The notes: generated by a model from the sequence alone, not told the origin. A stretch of 64,000 bases of DNA from UBA10438 sp044238605 (GCA_044238605.1 JBIICY010000002.1:248001-312000); one strand, 5' to 3'; positions 18,050 through 28,384 are shown, counted from the first letter of the stretch. Numbers and translations are program-made.

Positions 18050-19249
18050 ATGCGATTATTTCTCTTCGCCCTTATCATCTCGGGCATCTTTCTTTGCGCT
18101 GGCTGTGCTCGCAAAACCAATGACTCAGATACCTATGGTAAGCCGCTGACCGTTTGGTATCTCAACAATACCACAGGTCTTGAGCCTGCAATTGTTCAGG
18201 CAGCGTCTGAGTTTAGTGCTTCTGAAACGATAGCTCCAGTCTTATACAAAGCCTGTACAGCCTTGGAAATACAGCTTCTTGCCGAAGGACGCGACATCGC
18301 AGCTAAGCCTGATCTCATCATTATTCCATCAGAATATCTTGCATTGCTGGCACGCGGGAATGCACTGCAACGAACGTCGAACCTGAATGATCAAGAGATC
18401 ACCGCGGCAGTGCAAGCTTGCATGTGGAAGGGGGCTTCATGGGCGATTCCTATTGCATGCGATACAAGGATGTTATTTATCAACAGGAACTTGTTTCAAA
18501 CTGACTTTTCCACTGCGTTGTCGATCACTTTCGAGAAAATCTGGTCCAGCACAGCACTATTTACTGGGTCGCCGGGAGGCTTCTGGGCTACACACAGCGA
18601 TGAACCAGAAATGATGTATCGTTCCATTCTGCCGTGGATGAGCATCTATGGAGCTGATGTTTTTGATCAGAACCGAAAGCCGGTGTTAACATCAAGCAAC
18701 AACGTTCAGGCTTTAGCATCTTATGCAGAGTTAGCCCGCGAGGGAACTGTCGAAACGGAACGATATCTTGATGCTGCTATAACGCAAGGAACTATTGGGT
18801 TTGGGTATGGCAGAGCATCTCTGGTTCGAAACTCTTGGCGGAATCAGCAAAAGGGGACCGTAGTGACGCAACTGCACCATGCGGATAATCACGCGTCTGC
18901 TCCTCCAATTGTCTTTACAACCGTTGCCTGCATAACTCGTAATGCAGCCAATACATCACTTGCCACCCGCTTCATCGCTGCAGTGAAAAAGAACATCGAA
19001 CACAACTCAGTTTCAGGTTTTCCCACTACGCGTTCTTACTGGACGTCATCCGAAAATTCTGAATCGCAGAACATGAAGTTGATATCTCAATCGATCTTGA
19101 ATGGCCGTAATATCCTATCCGATCCTCAATGGAATGAAGTCAACGTAATCCTACAACAGGCATACACGCGTGTTGTTCTTGGATTAGCCGAGCCTGCCCA
19201 ATCACTGCAGCAGGCGCAGTACGAACTGTTGCAATTACAGGACTCATGA
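18050..19249 (+). CDS. Extracellular solute-binding lipoprotein (SBP family 1, sugar-type)
   Basis: A 399-residue periplasmic binding protein. The signal ends FLCAGC with the lipid-modified cysteine probably at position 19; the -3 residue is unusual. The domain shows family 1 features: LTVWYLNNTTG at the start, an IPIACDTRMLFINRNLF hinge segment and AAITQGTIGFGYGRASL. The frame is open from a GTG at 18029, but the ATG at 18050 gives the better signal peptide. There are no ABC permeases next to it. Its stop overlaps the start of the DUF5686 gene by 4 bp, so the two are translationally coupled. Confidence 0.8.
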   Translation: MRLFLFALIISGIFLCAGCARKTNDSDTYGKPLTVWYLNNTTGLEPAIVQAASEFSASETIAPVLYKACTALEIQLLAEGRDIAAKPDLIIIPSEYLALLARGNALQRTSNLNDQEITAAVQACMWKGASWAIPIACDTRMLFINRNLFQTDFSTALSITFEKIWSSTALFTGSPGGFWATHSDEPEMMYRSILPWMSIYGADVFDQNRKPVLTSSNNVQALASYAELAREGTVETERYLDAAITQGTIGFGYGRASLVRNSWRNQQKGTVVTQLHHADNHASAPPIVFTTVACITRNAANTSLATRFIAAVKKNIEHNSVSGFPTTRSYWTSSENSESQNMKLISQSILNGRNILSDPQWNEVNVILQQAYTRVVLGLAEPAQSLQQAQYELLQLQDS

Positions 19250-21657
19250 TACGAATCACCCTTGCCATAGCACTTGTCATTGGAACTGCATTTACCGTAG
19301 TGCAGGGGCAGGATGGTTTACTCACTGTTACCGGAACAGTGCAGGCAGATTCGACATTGCAGCCCCTTCGTTTTGCGCGCGTGCGTGAACTTGGCACAGC
19401 TACATCGGTGCTGACGGATCGGTATGGACACTTTACACTACGTATTCCTCGAAGGGCAGATAAGGGCATTACGCTGACCTATACGCTTCTTGGATACGTC
19501 ACAGACACCATATCGTTGCCCCTGCGGGATACCTCGATCATTGTATCAATGAAGGAAAAAGCCATTCGTGGCGCAGAAGTACTCGTAAGCGCTGAAGATC
19601 CAGCACGGTCAATCATGCGTCGAGTGATTGAACGCAAACGACAGCAGGAAGACAGTCTAAAAAGTTACACCTACATGCTCTATACGAAGTTCATCGCGGC
19701 TACCGATACAATCACGGCGATGCGCAGCACGGGCATGGGCGATTCTACAATCGTGAGTATTCTGGAGTCGTTTTCAAAAGGCTACTACAAGTACAAGAAC
19801 AATTACTACAATGAGATCATCCAGAGGCGTCAAACCGCCAATGTCCCGTCGCAAGCAAACAGCGTAACCTTTGGAACAAATCTCAATGTGTACGAAGATG
19901 TTGTGAGCATTCTCGGAGAGGGCATTGACTCACCGTTCGCAATTGATGCTCTGGCGATGTACGACTATACGCTCCGATCGGACGTCGATGAAGACACCGT
20001 AATGATTGAAGTTCACCCAAAGGGCAAACTTCGCAGGGCGTTTGACGGGATGATTTTTATCGACCAGAGAAACAACATACCCATCGAAGCCCAGCTAGCT
20101 CCGACTGATGCTGTGAACCTTCCGTTTAATGCGTCGTTGCGATACAGGCAGACATTCCAACTACAAGACGGCATGGTCGTTCCGGAAGCTCTTTCGATCC
20201 AGAGTTCACTTCAGGCCTCATTGTTCTGGATAGTGGAGCCCCGATTGGACGTTGACATCGAAACATTCTGCTACGACTATAGAATCAATCGCGACGTACC
20301 TGACTACGTTTTTGATCAAAAGAGAGTCGAGATACTGCCCGAGGCTTCTGTCTATGATTCCATGTACTGGAATGCAAATGCAAAGCTTCCGCTTCGACCC
20401 GAAGAGGCCAAGGCATATGATGAGATCAACTCATTTGTAAACAACCCCGATAGTTTAGAAAACTCACTGCTGAATCGATTGTTTGGTCCTATTCGGCAGG
20501 GGATAGCCATGCTGGGAAGGCCTCCATTTACGGGTTTTGACGACATACTGCGGTACAACGGGATTCACGGCCTCTATCTTGGATTGGGACTCGCACATAG
20601 CATCGGGGGAGTCTTCAATACGAAGATTACAGGGGGCTATGGCACCCTCGATAATGAATGGTACTATTCTGGTACAACTACGATTCCTATCGATGCACAT
20701 GAAAAGTATAATGTTTCTCTGTCGCATGGTAAAGAATTGCTACGCCGTGACAATCCAAATGTGGTTCGGCAAAGCCTCATCACTGCTACTGCGCTAATGT
20801 TCGGTAATGATTACGGCGACTACTATTACAGCACAGGCTCAACAATCGGTGCCTCGTACAGCTGGGGTCAGCTGCGTTTCATCGGTCAGGATCAGTTCAT
20901 CCGACCCAGCAGAGCAGAGATACGGTTTAGATCATCTGACGATAGAACTGCTCGTTCGTCGGATCCATTCCACATCTTTCCCCGACGCGACACACTCAGA
21001 CCGAACCCTACGATTGCTGAAGGACGATTGTCATCGATAACAGGTAATCTCTTTCTCGACTTCTTTCCAACTCGCAGAATCTCACGCAAAGGTCTGCAAG
21101 TAAGTTTTGAAACAACTGATAAGCAACTTACAGGAGGCGACTTCGAGTTTTCGCTCCTCAGCTGGCAAGGGTTCTTTCGAACGTCAACATTGCCATTGTG
21201 GTCACTAGATGTATACGTCGGCGGTACATGGTCATGGGGCCCTGTTCCACCGCAACGGTTCATGAGTACAGAATCAGGCTTCAACGGCATTGTCGTTGGG
21301 AATGCGTTTCGTGGTATGCGCGTCAAAGAGTTCTATGGGGACCGTTCATTTGAGCTCACGTTGAGTCATAACTTCGGTGAAGTTGTTCCCGGCGTTCTGC
21401 GAATACCCAACATTGCATCCTTTGGACTGGAGCTCATTACGTTTGGTGGATTTGCGTGGACCTCGTTTTCCGATGCAACTCGGGATCGGTACAACCCGCA
21501 GTTGCTTACTACCGCAGAAACAGCTGACGCGATCTACTATGACTTTGGGGTGAGCATTAATCGAATACTGATCTTTCTTCGCTTAGACGTTAGCGCTCGG
21601 TTATCGCAGCGCGATGTTCCTCAGATCAGATTCACTGTCTCAAACGCGTTGTTCTGA
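19246..21657 (+). CDS. DUF5686 outer-membrane protein with carboxypeptidase-regulatory N-terminus
   Basis: An 803-residue protein: signal peptide (1-21), a CarboxypepD_reg-like beta-sandwich (~25-105, with FARVRELGTATSVLTDRYGH and LLGYVTDTISLPL), then a DUF5686 region with KSYTYMLYTKF and YYKYKNNYYNEI. The rest alternates as beta-strands with an aromatic C-terminal strand (QIRFTVSNALF), consistent with an outer-membrane barrel. The family is found mainly in Bacteroidota and has no established function. Its ATG overlaps the stop of the solute-binding lipoprotein. Its stop abuts the priA stop with no bases between. Confidence 0.82.
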   Translation: MIRITLAIALVIGTAFTVVQGQDGLLTVTGTVQADSTLQPLRFARVRELGTATSVLTDRYGHFTLRIPRRADKGITLTYTLLGYVTDTISLPLRDTSIIVSMKEKAIRGAEVLVSAEDPARSIMRRVIERKRQQEDSLKSYTYMLYTKFIAATDTITAMRSTGMGDSTIVSILESFSKGYYKYKNNYYNEIIQRRQTANVPSQANSVTFGTNLNVYEDVVSILGEGIDSPFAIDALAMYDYTLRSDVDEDTVMIEVHPKGKLRRAFDGMIFIDQRNNIPIEAQLAPTDAVNLPFNASLRYRQTFQLQDGMVVPEALSIQSSLQASLFWIVEPRLDVDIETFCYDYRINRDVPDYVFDQKRVEILPEASVYDSMYWNANAKLPLRPEEAKAYDEINSFVNNPDSLENSLLNRLFGPIRQGIAMLGRPPFTGFDDILRYNGIHGLYLGLGLAHSIGGVFNTKITGGYGTLDNEWYYSGTTTIPIDAHEKYNVSLSHGKELLRRDNPNVVRQSLITATALMFGNDYGDYYYSTGSTIGASYSWGQLRFIGQDQFIRPSRAEIRFRSSDDRTARSSDPFHIFPRRDTLRPNPTIAEGRLSSITGNLFLDFFPTRRISRKGLQVSFETTDKQLTGGDFEFSLLSWQGFFRTSTLPLWSLDVYVGGTWSWGPVPPQRFMSTESGFNGIVVGNAFRGMRVKEFYGDRSFELTLSHNFGEVVPGVLRIPNIASFGLELITFGGFAWTSFSDATRDRYNPQLLTTAETADAIYYDFGVSINRILIFLRLDVSARLSQRDVPQIRFTVSNALF

Positions 21658-24165
21658 TCACCAGGAACCACGAGCGTCTATATCGATGATCAGTCGTACC
21701 TCCGACGATGCATGTCGGCGATAGTACTCATCCTGCATTGCACGTAGATACGACCTACAGATTTGTCCAGAAGGGTCTAATTCCTTGTTGTTCTTGATCA
21801 CGATGATCCGCCGGTACATGTTTCTGACCCGCGACACCGATGGCGGAACTGGAGGATACACCCTTACTGCATCATGCTCTTTTGACAAGAGCGCCCATAC
21901 GATCTCTGCATGCTGCTGGGCCAGGGATTCCTCGAGGGATCTACATTCAATAACGATGAACCGAGCAAAGGGGGGATACGTAACCTCACGACGGGCTGCG
22001 TGTTCCTTCTGGTACCAAACGCTCAAGGCCACACGGTCCTGCTCGCCAGACACACAGACCTGCATTGTAGGATCAGTGGATGAATATGTCTGCAGAAGTA
22101 CCAGCCCAGGCTTATTGACGGCCCGACCAGCACGGCCGCTTACCTGAAGCATGAGCTGCATCGTCCTCTCACTTGCCCGGAAATCGGCGTGAAACAACGA
22201 CTGATCAGCGTGCACAACCACTACAAGGGTACAACGGTCGATATCAAGCCCCTTGGCGATCATCTGCGTTCCAACGAGCACATCGATTGCGCCCTGACTA
22301 AACTGCTGAAGCAACAGCCGATGCTGTCCCTTACGCGATGTACTGTCGGCATCCATCCGGGCAATCGAAGCTGGCTTGTCGAGGTATTCCCGCAGTGCTT
22401 CACCAAGTTCTTCTTCGAGTTTCTGTGTACCTGCTCCGATCTCTGCCACATCCGTACTGCCGCAGGTTGAACATGCCTGATGGAACTGCTGAGATGCCCC
22501 GCAGTAATGGCACTTTAACACGTTTGGATACTTATGGTAGGTAAGTGCAACGTCGCAGTTACTGCACATCGGAACGGTACCGCAATCGTTGCACTGAACG
22601 TGGGCTGCAAAGCCGCGCTTGTTCAGAAACACAAGAACACCTTCATTGCGCCGGATTCTGTCTGCCATGGCAATAAGCGTTTCCACCGCAAACGCCCCTA
22701 CCATTTGTTTTGTTTTCCTGGCAAGGCGAAGATCGACTGCCTGGATTGCAGGAAATGAAACACCATCTGCTCGCTGCGTGAGTTCGTGTATTCGGTACCG
22801 CTGAAGCAGTGCGTTATGGTATGATTCGAGGGATGGCGTGGCAGATCCCAGCACTACGGCACAGTCTGTGAACTTCGCCCGCATAACTGCAACATCCCGT
22901 GCATGGTAGCGTGGCGCAGGCTCATCCTGCTTGTAAGAGGCCTCGTGTTCCTCGTCAACAATGATCAGTCCAAGCAAGGGGATGTCGACAAACACCGCCG
23001 AACGCGCTCCGATCACGACATCTACATCACCCTTTGCAATCCTGTTCCACGTCTGGATCCGCTCGCCCATCGATACGCGTGAATGCAGGACAACTACTCT
23101 GGATCCATACAATGCCCGGAACCGATCTCCCAGCTGAGGCGTCAAGGCTATCTCGGGCACCAGCAGCAAGGCTTTCTTTTGCTGGGTTAACACTTCATCG
23201 ATCAGACGCTGGTACACGATTGTCTTACCCGACCCAGTAACCCCTCGCAGAAGATGTGCCGAGAACCCATGTGTCCGCATGTCGTTGCGTATGGTCTCGA
23301 TGACAGACTCCTGCTCATGCGTTAGGCATACCTCTCGTTCGTCCCGCTGCACAAGAGAACCTTCAGAAGCCATCTTCCCGGAATCAATGTGGAACTCGCG
23401 CAGATAGCCTTTTTCAATCAGGCTGTCGATGCTGCTTACACCCACACCCGTCTTCTCCGATAACTCTGCAACCGGCAGGGGGCTTGCAGAAACATGCAGC
23501 TTTACGAAGGCTAATGCTAGCGATTGCTTTGGCGCTTTCTTATCAAGAATATCGAATACTGAGCGCAGCTCTGCCTGATCGTCCTGTAACGCCTGAGCAA
23601 CATCGACGCATCGGATCATACGTCCACGCACTTGTCGCACCTGCTCTGCGACGATACTAATCCACCCGTCACGTACCAGTGCATCAAGCTGATCGGCCAC
23701 ATACTGTGTCTTAGCTTGACGCTGCAGGTACGATACAGAAACATCCCCCTTTGCCTGGTCAAGAATCCGAAGCAATGAAGCACGCTTGGGGGCCCTGCGC
23801 ATCATCGTTTCATACTCAGAGGTAGAAAGTGGACGCTCAACGTGTATCCGCATAATGGTATTCGGCTGCATACCGCTCGGCATTGCAGCCTGAAGGACCT
23901 CACCCCACGAACACAGGTAATAATCTGCCACCCTTCGAGTAAGCTCTAGCAGCTGCGCTGAGAACGTAGGGGATTCATCCAAGACTTCTATAACAGGCTT
24001 TACATCTTCTATCTCCGTTGATCCCGTCTCGACCACCGTGCCTGTGAGCATACGTTTCCCTAACGGGACAACTACTCGAAAACCTGGACGTACGTGCTCG
24101 TGGTCGTCCACAACGTATGTCAGAGGTTCTAGACGGGGTATAGGGAGGGCAACGCGGATGAACAT
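21658..24165 (-). CDS. priA: Primosomal protein N' (replication restart helicase PriA)
   Basis: A DNA helicase of 835 residues that reloads the replisome at stalled forks. The N-terminal 3'-DNA-binding domain begins IRVALPIPRLEPLTYVV. The helicase core has Walker A GVTGSGKT (~308-315), DEEHEASYKQDE and GSATPS. The zinc module has four CxxC-type pairs (CNDCG, CSNC, CHYCG, CSTCG). Motif VLVGTQMIAKGLDI is also clear. The frame is open to 24228, but the ATG at 24165 starts the conserved N-terminus. It is divergent from htrA with 61 bp between starts. Confidence 0.95.
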   Translation of the reverse strand: MFIRVALPIPRLEPLTYVVDDHEHVRPGFRVVVPLGKRMLTGTVVETGSTEIEDVKPVIEVLDESPTFSAQLLELTRRVADYYLCSWGEVLQAAMPSGMQPNTIMRIHVERPLSTSEYETMMRRAPKRASLLRILDQAKGDVSVSYLQRQAKTQYVADQLDALVRDGWISIVAEQVRQVRGRMIRCVDVAQALQDDQAELRSVFDILDKKAPKQSLALAFVKLHVSASPLPVAELSEKTGVGVSSIDSLIEKGYLREFHIDSGKMASEGSLVQRDEREVCLTHEQESVIETIRNDMRTHGFSAHLLRGVTGSGKTIVYQRLIDEVLTQQKKALLLVPEIALTPQLGDRFRALYGSRVVVLHSRVSMGERIQTWNRIAKGDVDVVIGARSAVFVDIPLLGLIIVDEEHEASYKQDEPAPRYHARDVAVMRAKFTDCAVVLGSATPSLESYHNALLQRYRIHELTQRADGVSFPAIQAVDLRLARKTKQMVGAFAVETLIAMADRIRRNEGVLVFLNKRGFAAHVQCNDCGTVPMCSNCDVALTYHKYPNVLKCHYCGASQQFHQACSTCGSTDVAEIGAGTQKLEEELGEALREYLDKPASIARMDADSTSRKGQHRLLLQQFSQGAIDVLVGTQMIAKGLDIDRCTLVVVVHADQSLFHADFRASERTMQLMLQVSGRAGRAVNKPGLVLLQTYSSTDPTMQVCVSGEQDRVALSVWYQKEHAARREVTYPPFARFIVIECRSLEESLAQQHAEIVWALLSKEHDAVRVYPPVPPSVSRVRNMYRRIIVIKNNKELDPSGQICRSYLRAMQDEYYRRHASSEVRLIIDIDARGSW

Positions 24166-24195
24166 GGACAGCGAAAATACCCTGTTTATAGGCAA

Positions 24196-24203
24196 TAATT
24201 TTG
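24196..24203 (+). promoter_or_regulatory. TAnnTTTG-type -7 element upstream of htrA
   Basis: TAATTTTG matches the Bacteroidota -7 consensus and lies 23 bp before the htrA ATG, implying a short leader. The -33 position at 19-nt spacing (GAAA) does not match TTTG. Confidence 0.5.
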
Positions 24204-24226
24204 CAGTCAAATCGACGTTTATCGCC

Positions 24227-25435
24227 ATGAACCGACTTCTGCGCTATCCATTTGTGCGTGCCCTTGCATTGGTGCTTGCGGCCCATCCAATGAGCCTTCT
24301 TGCAGGGAGTATGCTTCCACAAGAGCCGCCGGCGGTGCGTCTGCGCGATGATGAAATCGGAGCGAGCCGCCGCAATGCCATAACAAGGGCTGTGCAGCGG
24401 TGCTCACCGGCAGTTGTGGGAATCAATGTTACGGAAACCCGCTCGCAGTATTACCGAGATCCAATCGACGACTTTTTTAGCGACCCTTTCCTCGAACAAT
24501 TCTTCGGTAGGCGGTCTCGCACGTACAAGCAAGACTATGAAGTGCGGTCTCTTGGTTCTGGTTACATCGTGAGCTCTGATGGGTATATCCTCACAAACGA
24601 CCACGTTGCTGGCAATGCATCGAAGATCGTCGTCACTCTTACCAATGGAACCAAGCACGACGCCAAGATTATCGGTACAGACCCAACGTCTGACATAACC
24701 GTTCTCAAGATCGACGGCAAGGGATTTCCCTTTCTCACTATGGCAAACAGTACCGAAGTAGAGGTTGGTGAGTGGGCTATTGCATTTGGGAACCCGTTTG
24801 GTCTCTTTGACAACAACGCGAAGCCAACTGTTACCGTTGGTGTTGTCTCTAACACCGGGGTTAGTTTTTCGCAGTCAGATAGTCCGGGCGTTGATCGCAT
24901 TTATCGGAACATGATTCAGACGGATGCTGCCATATCCTCTGGCAATTCCGGTGGACCGCTTGTGAATGCACTGGGTGAAGTGATCGGCATGAACACCGTT
25001 ATTTACTCGACCGCCACGAGCTCTCGAGGTGCAGGTAGCATCGGTATTGGTTTTGCTATACCCATCGACCGCGTACGAAGTATCTATGAGAAGCTTAAGC
25101 AGCGGGGAACAATCGATCGTGACTTTTGGACGGGCATGAAGGTTGCCAGCATTACGGAGGACGTTCGAAACTATTATCGGTTAGAAATGGACAATGGCAT
25201 CCTTGTCACACAGGTATCAGCGAGCAGTCCTGCTGATGATGCAGGAATTGAGCCCGGAGATGTTATCATTGCCGTCGACGGAGTGCCGACGCTGCGTGAT
25301 GATGATCTCAACATTGTGATCCTCGATGCCGAGACACAACAAACGCTGCGTGTAACGGTATTGCGCGACGGTAAAGAGAAAACTCTTTCGCTTCAACTTA
25401 AAAAACGTCCGCGGAGCGGTGGTGTCAGATACTGA
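24227..25435 (+). CDS. degQ: DegQ/HtrA-family periplasmic serine protease
   Basis: A 402-residue envelope quality-control protease and chaperone. The signal peptide is ~1-28. The trypsin-like domain carries the triad H126 (TNDHVAGN), D156 (SDITVLKI) and S241 (SGNSGGPL), and the GFAIPI motif follows. One PDZ domain is clear at ~315-395 (SSPADDAGIEPGDVIIAVDG); the second PDZ of classical DegP/DegQ is absent, as in DegS-sized proteins. Upstream in-frame starts at 24158 and 24038 overlap priA and would bury the signal peptide. The 3' end overlaps lptB by 17 bp. Confidence 0.9.
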   Translation: MNRLLRYPFVRALALVLAAHPMSLLAGSMLPQEPPAVRLRDDEIGASRRNAITRAVQRCSPAVVGINVTETRSQYYRDPIDDFFSDPFLEQFFGRRSRTYKQDYEVRSLGSGYIVSSDGYILTNDHVAGNASKIVVTLTNGTKHDAKIIGTDPTSDITVLKIDGKGFPFLTMANSTEVEVGEWAIAFGNPFGLFDNNAKPTVTVGVVSNTGVSFSQSDSPGVDRIYRNMIQTDAAISSGNSGGPLVNALGEVIGMNTVIYSTATSSRGAGSIGIGFAIPIDRVRSIYEKLKQRGTIDRDFWTGMKVASITEDVRNYYRLEMDNGILVTQVSASSPADDAGIEPGDVIIAVDGVPTLRDDDLNIVILDAETQQTLRVTVLRDGKEKTLSLQLKKRPRSGGVRY

Positions 25436-26171
25436 ACACAGAAGCATTCTCAAAACTGAAGGTCTACGCAAAGTTTATAAAAAACGTGTCGTAGTGCAGG
25501 GCAGCTCTCTCGAGGTGCGCCAGGGGGAATGTGTTGGATTGCTTGGACCGAATGGTGCCGGCAAGACAACCACGTTCTACATGATCACGGGTATGGTTGT
25601 CCCGGAGGATGGCAGAGTGTTTCTCGACGGTAAGGACATCACAGCCATGGCGATGTATCGTCGGGCTCAGCTTGGTTTGGCTTACCTTCCGCAGGAGCCA
25701 TCGGTGTTCCGGCGCATGTCTGTGGAAGACAACATTATGGCCATCCTTCAGCTTCAGCCCCTTTCCGCTGAAGAGCGGCGAAGAAAGCTTGAAGAACTGT
25801 TAGCAGACTTCCGCATAACGCACATACGAAAGAGCAAAGGGTATATGCTCTCAGGGGGCGAGCGTAGACGGTGCGAGATTGCACGGGCCATAGCAACGAG
25901 TCCCAAGTTTGTGCTACTTGATGAGCCGTTTGCTGGGATTGATCCTATCGCCGTCGAAGATATCATGACGATCGTCACAGAGCTTAAGCACAAGGGAATC
26001 GGTGTACTGATCACCGATCATAACGTACACGAAACTCTCAGCATCACAGACAGGGCATACATCCTGATCGATGGGGCCATATATGTAAGCGGCACAGCCG
26101 AAGAAATAGCCGCAAACGCAGAAGTCCGCAAACGGTACCTAGGGGAGAACTTCTCGCTTGAGAGGTACTGA
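25419..26171 (+). CDS. lptB: LPS export ABC transporter ATP-binding protein LptB
   Basis: A 250-residue ATPase that powers LptFG in moving lipopolysaccharide from the inner to the outer membrane. Walker A is GPNGAGKTT, the Q-loop is YLPQEPSVFRRMSVEDN, the signature is LSGGERRR, Walker B is FVLLDEPFAGIDP and the H-loop is ITDHNVHE. The wording of these loops is that of LptB rather than a general importer ATPase. The start is one of two tandem GTG codons (25419 or 25422) inside the htrA 3' end. LptF/G/C/A are not in this window. Confidence 0.93.
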   Translation: MVSDTEHRSILKTEGLRKVYKKRVVVQGSSLEVRQGECVGLLGPNGAGKTTTFYMITGMVVPEDGRVFLDGKDITAMAMYRRAQLGLAYLPQEPSVFRRMSVEDNIMAILQLQPLSAEERRRKLEELLADFRITHIRKSKGYMLSGGERRRCEIARAIATSPKFVLLDEPFAGIDPIAVEDIMTIVTELKHKGIGVLITDHNVHETLSITDRAYILIDGAIYVSGTAEEIAANAEVRKRYLGENFSLERY

Positions 26172-26185
26172 CGCGGTTGATACAG

Positions 26186-28384
26186 TTATCTGTATTCGAG
26201 TTGCAGCATAAGCGAGCGTGTAGGTCCAAGATTACCTACAGCCTCTACATAGGCATAGTTCGTGAGGTTTCGTCCAATAAGCCCAATACGCCAGGCTGAA
26301 GCCAAACTTGTAAACACACGGGCATCAAGGATGTGAACAGGCACGCGAACATCTGCATCGGTTATAAACAAGGCTAATCTGTCGTCTATAGCTTCCACAC
26401 GATCCTGGTATCGGTACTCTAGTTGAAACTCGAGCCATGAAACTGGTGTCCAGGATGCCCGTGAATACCAAAGAACGCGATTGCGATACTTCAGAATCGA
26501 CCCCAAGGTCATATCTACCGGATCCATCAGCGTAAGCCCCGTCTCAGCAAAGAGCGTCGATGAGAATGCCATCCGCACAGACAGTTCGGCACCGAGGATA
26601 CGCGCCCGCGTTAGGTTTGTAAAAATGATTGGAATACTATCTGACGTCAGATCGAATGTAGGTTCGATCAGGCTGAACAACTCATTGTCGAAGACTGCCA
26701 GATCGATTTCTATGGGGACAACGGCCCGTGATTTCCAATTGAAGCCGATCTCGCTGGACCACGAATATTCCGCCTGGACTGATGGATTTGGTTTGACCTT
26801 AAAGGGACCATACTGCAGATTTGCGTACCGCTCTGCTACCGTTGGAGCGCGGAACCCTCTTCCAGTAGAAGCACGCAGAGTTACGTCATCGCTCACAGGC
26901 CATGAGAGTCCAAGCTTGGGCGAGAGCACAAGATGCGAGCCAAGGCCCGAGGTTTCTTCCCGGTCTATGCGGGCACCAAATGTAAGAACAGGTCCGGCGG
27001 TCTTGTATTCACCTTGAGAGAAGGCACTTACAATGTGCTGCATCGTCTGACCGTATACCGGACTCGTAACGGTGTTCAACCGTGCAGAAAGCCCAGAGGT
27101 AAGCAGGAACTCATCGCTCAGTGTGTTGTTAATCTGGACGTCGAGGTTGTGCGCATGCGCAATAGAATAGTCAGGGGGCGCAGAGGAGCTTGCATACTCG
27201 TAGCCAAAATCCGTCCGGAAATACCCGTAACGGGTTAGCAACGTATTCTGGTCATCGAGGATCTTTGTATGCTCAAGACCAGCTGCAATCTTGGATGTAA
27301 GAAGCTTTTCATCGAGGATCTGATTTACAGACGGCGCAGTCGCATTCTTGAGGTCCTTCCAGTAGAGATAATTCTGCCTCCGGTCTGTTGCATAGAACAC
27401 ATTTGCTTTCAGGGTCTGCGTGTTGTCGAGATCGTAGGAGAACTTTGCAAAACCGAAACCCCGAAGCGCCCCATCATAGGCCCGAAACGATTGGTCATTG
27501 CGTATTCCGCCGCTTACTGAATACTCAAAATCACCAACACGCTGTGCAACCCGAACATCAGCACCAGACATGGTTGTAAAGCCGTTCGAAACGTAATTCC
27601 ACCGTTCGTACGGGGCTCCAGTATACAGACCAGCATAGCTGCGACCCACAACAGTTAGCTCTTTTGTGGCGCGCTTGGTTTGAATGCTCACCACGCCACC
27701 GAGCGCACCAGTGCCGTAGAGCGCAGAGCCAGCCCCCTTGATAATCTCAACACGCTCGATATCCATAACTGGCAGTACGTCAAACTTGATATCACCGTTA
27801 TCACCAGACAGCAGTGAAAAGCCATCGAGCAGAACTGCAGTTCTCGACCCCACACCCAAGGCAAAGCCGGAAGCGCCGCGAATGTTTACTTGATCTTTAA
27901 CAACAGTGATCCCGCTTACATACCGGAGAGCGTCATCAAGACGAACAATCCCTCTCTGCTGCAGATCCTGCGCCTTCATGATCGATACACTAATCGGAAC
28001 ATCCTGAACGGCCTGCACACGTTTGTTGGCCGACACCACAACTTCGTCGCGCAGAAGTGTTGAACGCACAAGTCGCACCACGAATCCAGTAGCCCCTTCC
28101 GAAGTAGCTCGGAATGCCGAAAGATCCATTCGAAGAGTTTCGAATCCGACAGCAGTGAAAACCACACTTGCGCTGGTAACAGATTCAGGAACCTGAAGAA
28201 CAAACTCTCCTTTTGACCTGCTATACGTTCCGATCTTTCCGGGTTCTATGCGAATTGCCGCTCCGACAATCGGCTCGAGAGATGCAGAATCCTGCACAAT
28301 GCCCCTTAGGCCGACAGTTTGTGCCGTGGCGTTACCTGCAATGATAGAAAGCGCTAAGAGGGTAACAGCTATGGTCTTCATCAC
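26186..28384 (-). CDS. TonB-dependent receptor with carboxypeptidase-regulatory N-terminus
   Basis: A 732-residue outer-membrane transporter: signal peptide (1-21), CarboxypepD_reg domain (~25-105, GIVQDSASLEPIVGAAIRI), plug domain (~115-235) and a 22-strand-type barrel. Plug landmarks are VPISVSIMKAQDLQQRG, VNIRGASGFALG and IEIIKGAGSALYGTGALGGV. The barrel ends SLMLQLEYR. The RGFRAPTVAERY phrase is typical of siderophore/vitamin receptors of the BtuB/FepA kind. The ligand cannot be inferred. Its ATG overlaps the stop of the small lipoprotein gene by 4 bp. Confidence 0.92.
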   Translation of the reverse strand: MMKTIAVTLLALSIIAGNATAQTVGLRGIVQDSASLEPIVGAAIRIEPGKIGTYSRSKGEFVLQVPESVTSASVVFTAVGFETLRMDLSAFRATSEGATGFVVRLVRSTLLRDEVVVSANKRVQAVQDVPISVSIMKAQDLQQRGIVRLDDALRYVSGITVVKDQVNIRGASGFALGVGSRTAVLLDGFSLLSGDNGDIKFDVLPVMDIERVEIIKGAGSALYGTGALGGVVSIQTKRATKELTVVGRSYAGLYTGAPYERWNYVSNGFTTMSGADVRVAQRVGDFEYSVSGGIRNDQSFRAYDGALRGFGFAKFSYDLDNTQTLKANVFYATDRRQNYLYWKDLKNATAPSVNQILDEKLLTSKIAAGLEHTKILDDQNTLLTRYGYFRTDFGYEYASSSAPPDYSIAHAHNLDVQINNTLSDEFLLTSGLSARLNTVTSPVYGQTMQHIVSAFSQGEYKTAGPVLTFGARIDREETSGLGSHLVLSPKLGLSWPVSDDVTLRASTGRGFRAPTVAERYANLQYGPFKVKPNPSVQAEYSWSSEIGFNWKSRAVVPIEIDLAVFDNELFSLIEPTFDLTSDSIPIIFTNLTRARILGAELSVRMAFSSTLFAETGLTLMDPVDMTLGSILKYRNRVLWYSRASWTPVSWLEFQLEYRYQDRVEAIDDRLALFITDADVRVPVHILDARVFTSLASAWRIGLIGRNLTNYAYVEAVGNLGPTRSLMLQLEYR

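Noticed and set aside
17944..18120. 59-residue N-terminal extension of pyrG
   Set aside because: It crosses the -7 element and runs into the solute-binding protein gene. The conserved CTP synthase start lies at the GTG at 17943.
24038..24226. Upstream starts of htrA
   Set aside because: They overlap priA coding sequence, read as low-quality Arg/Thr-rich peptide and would place the signal peptide internally.
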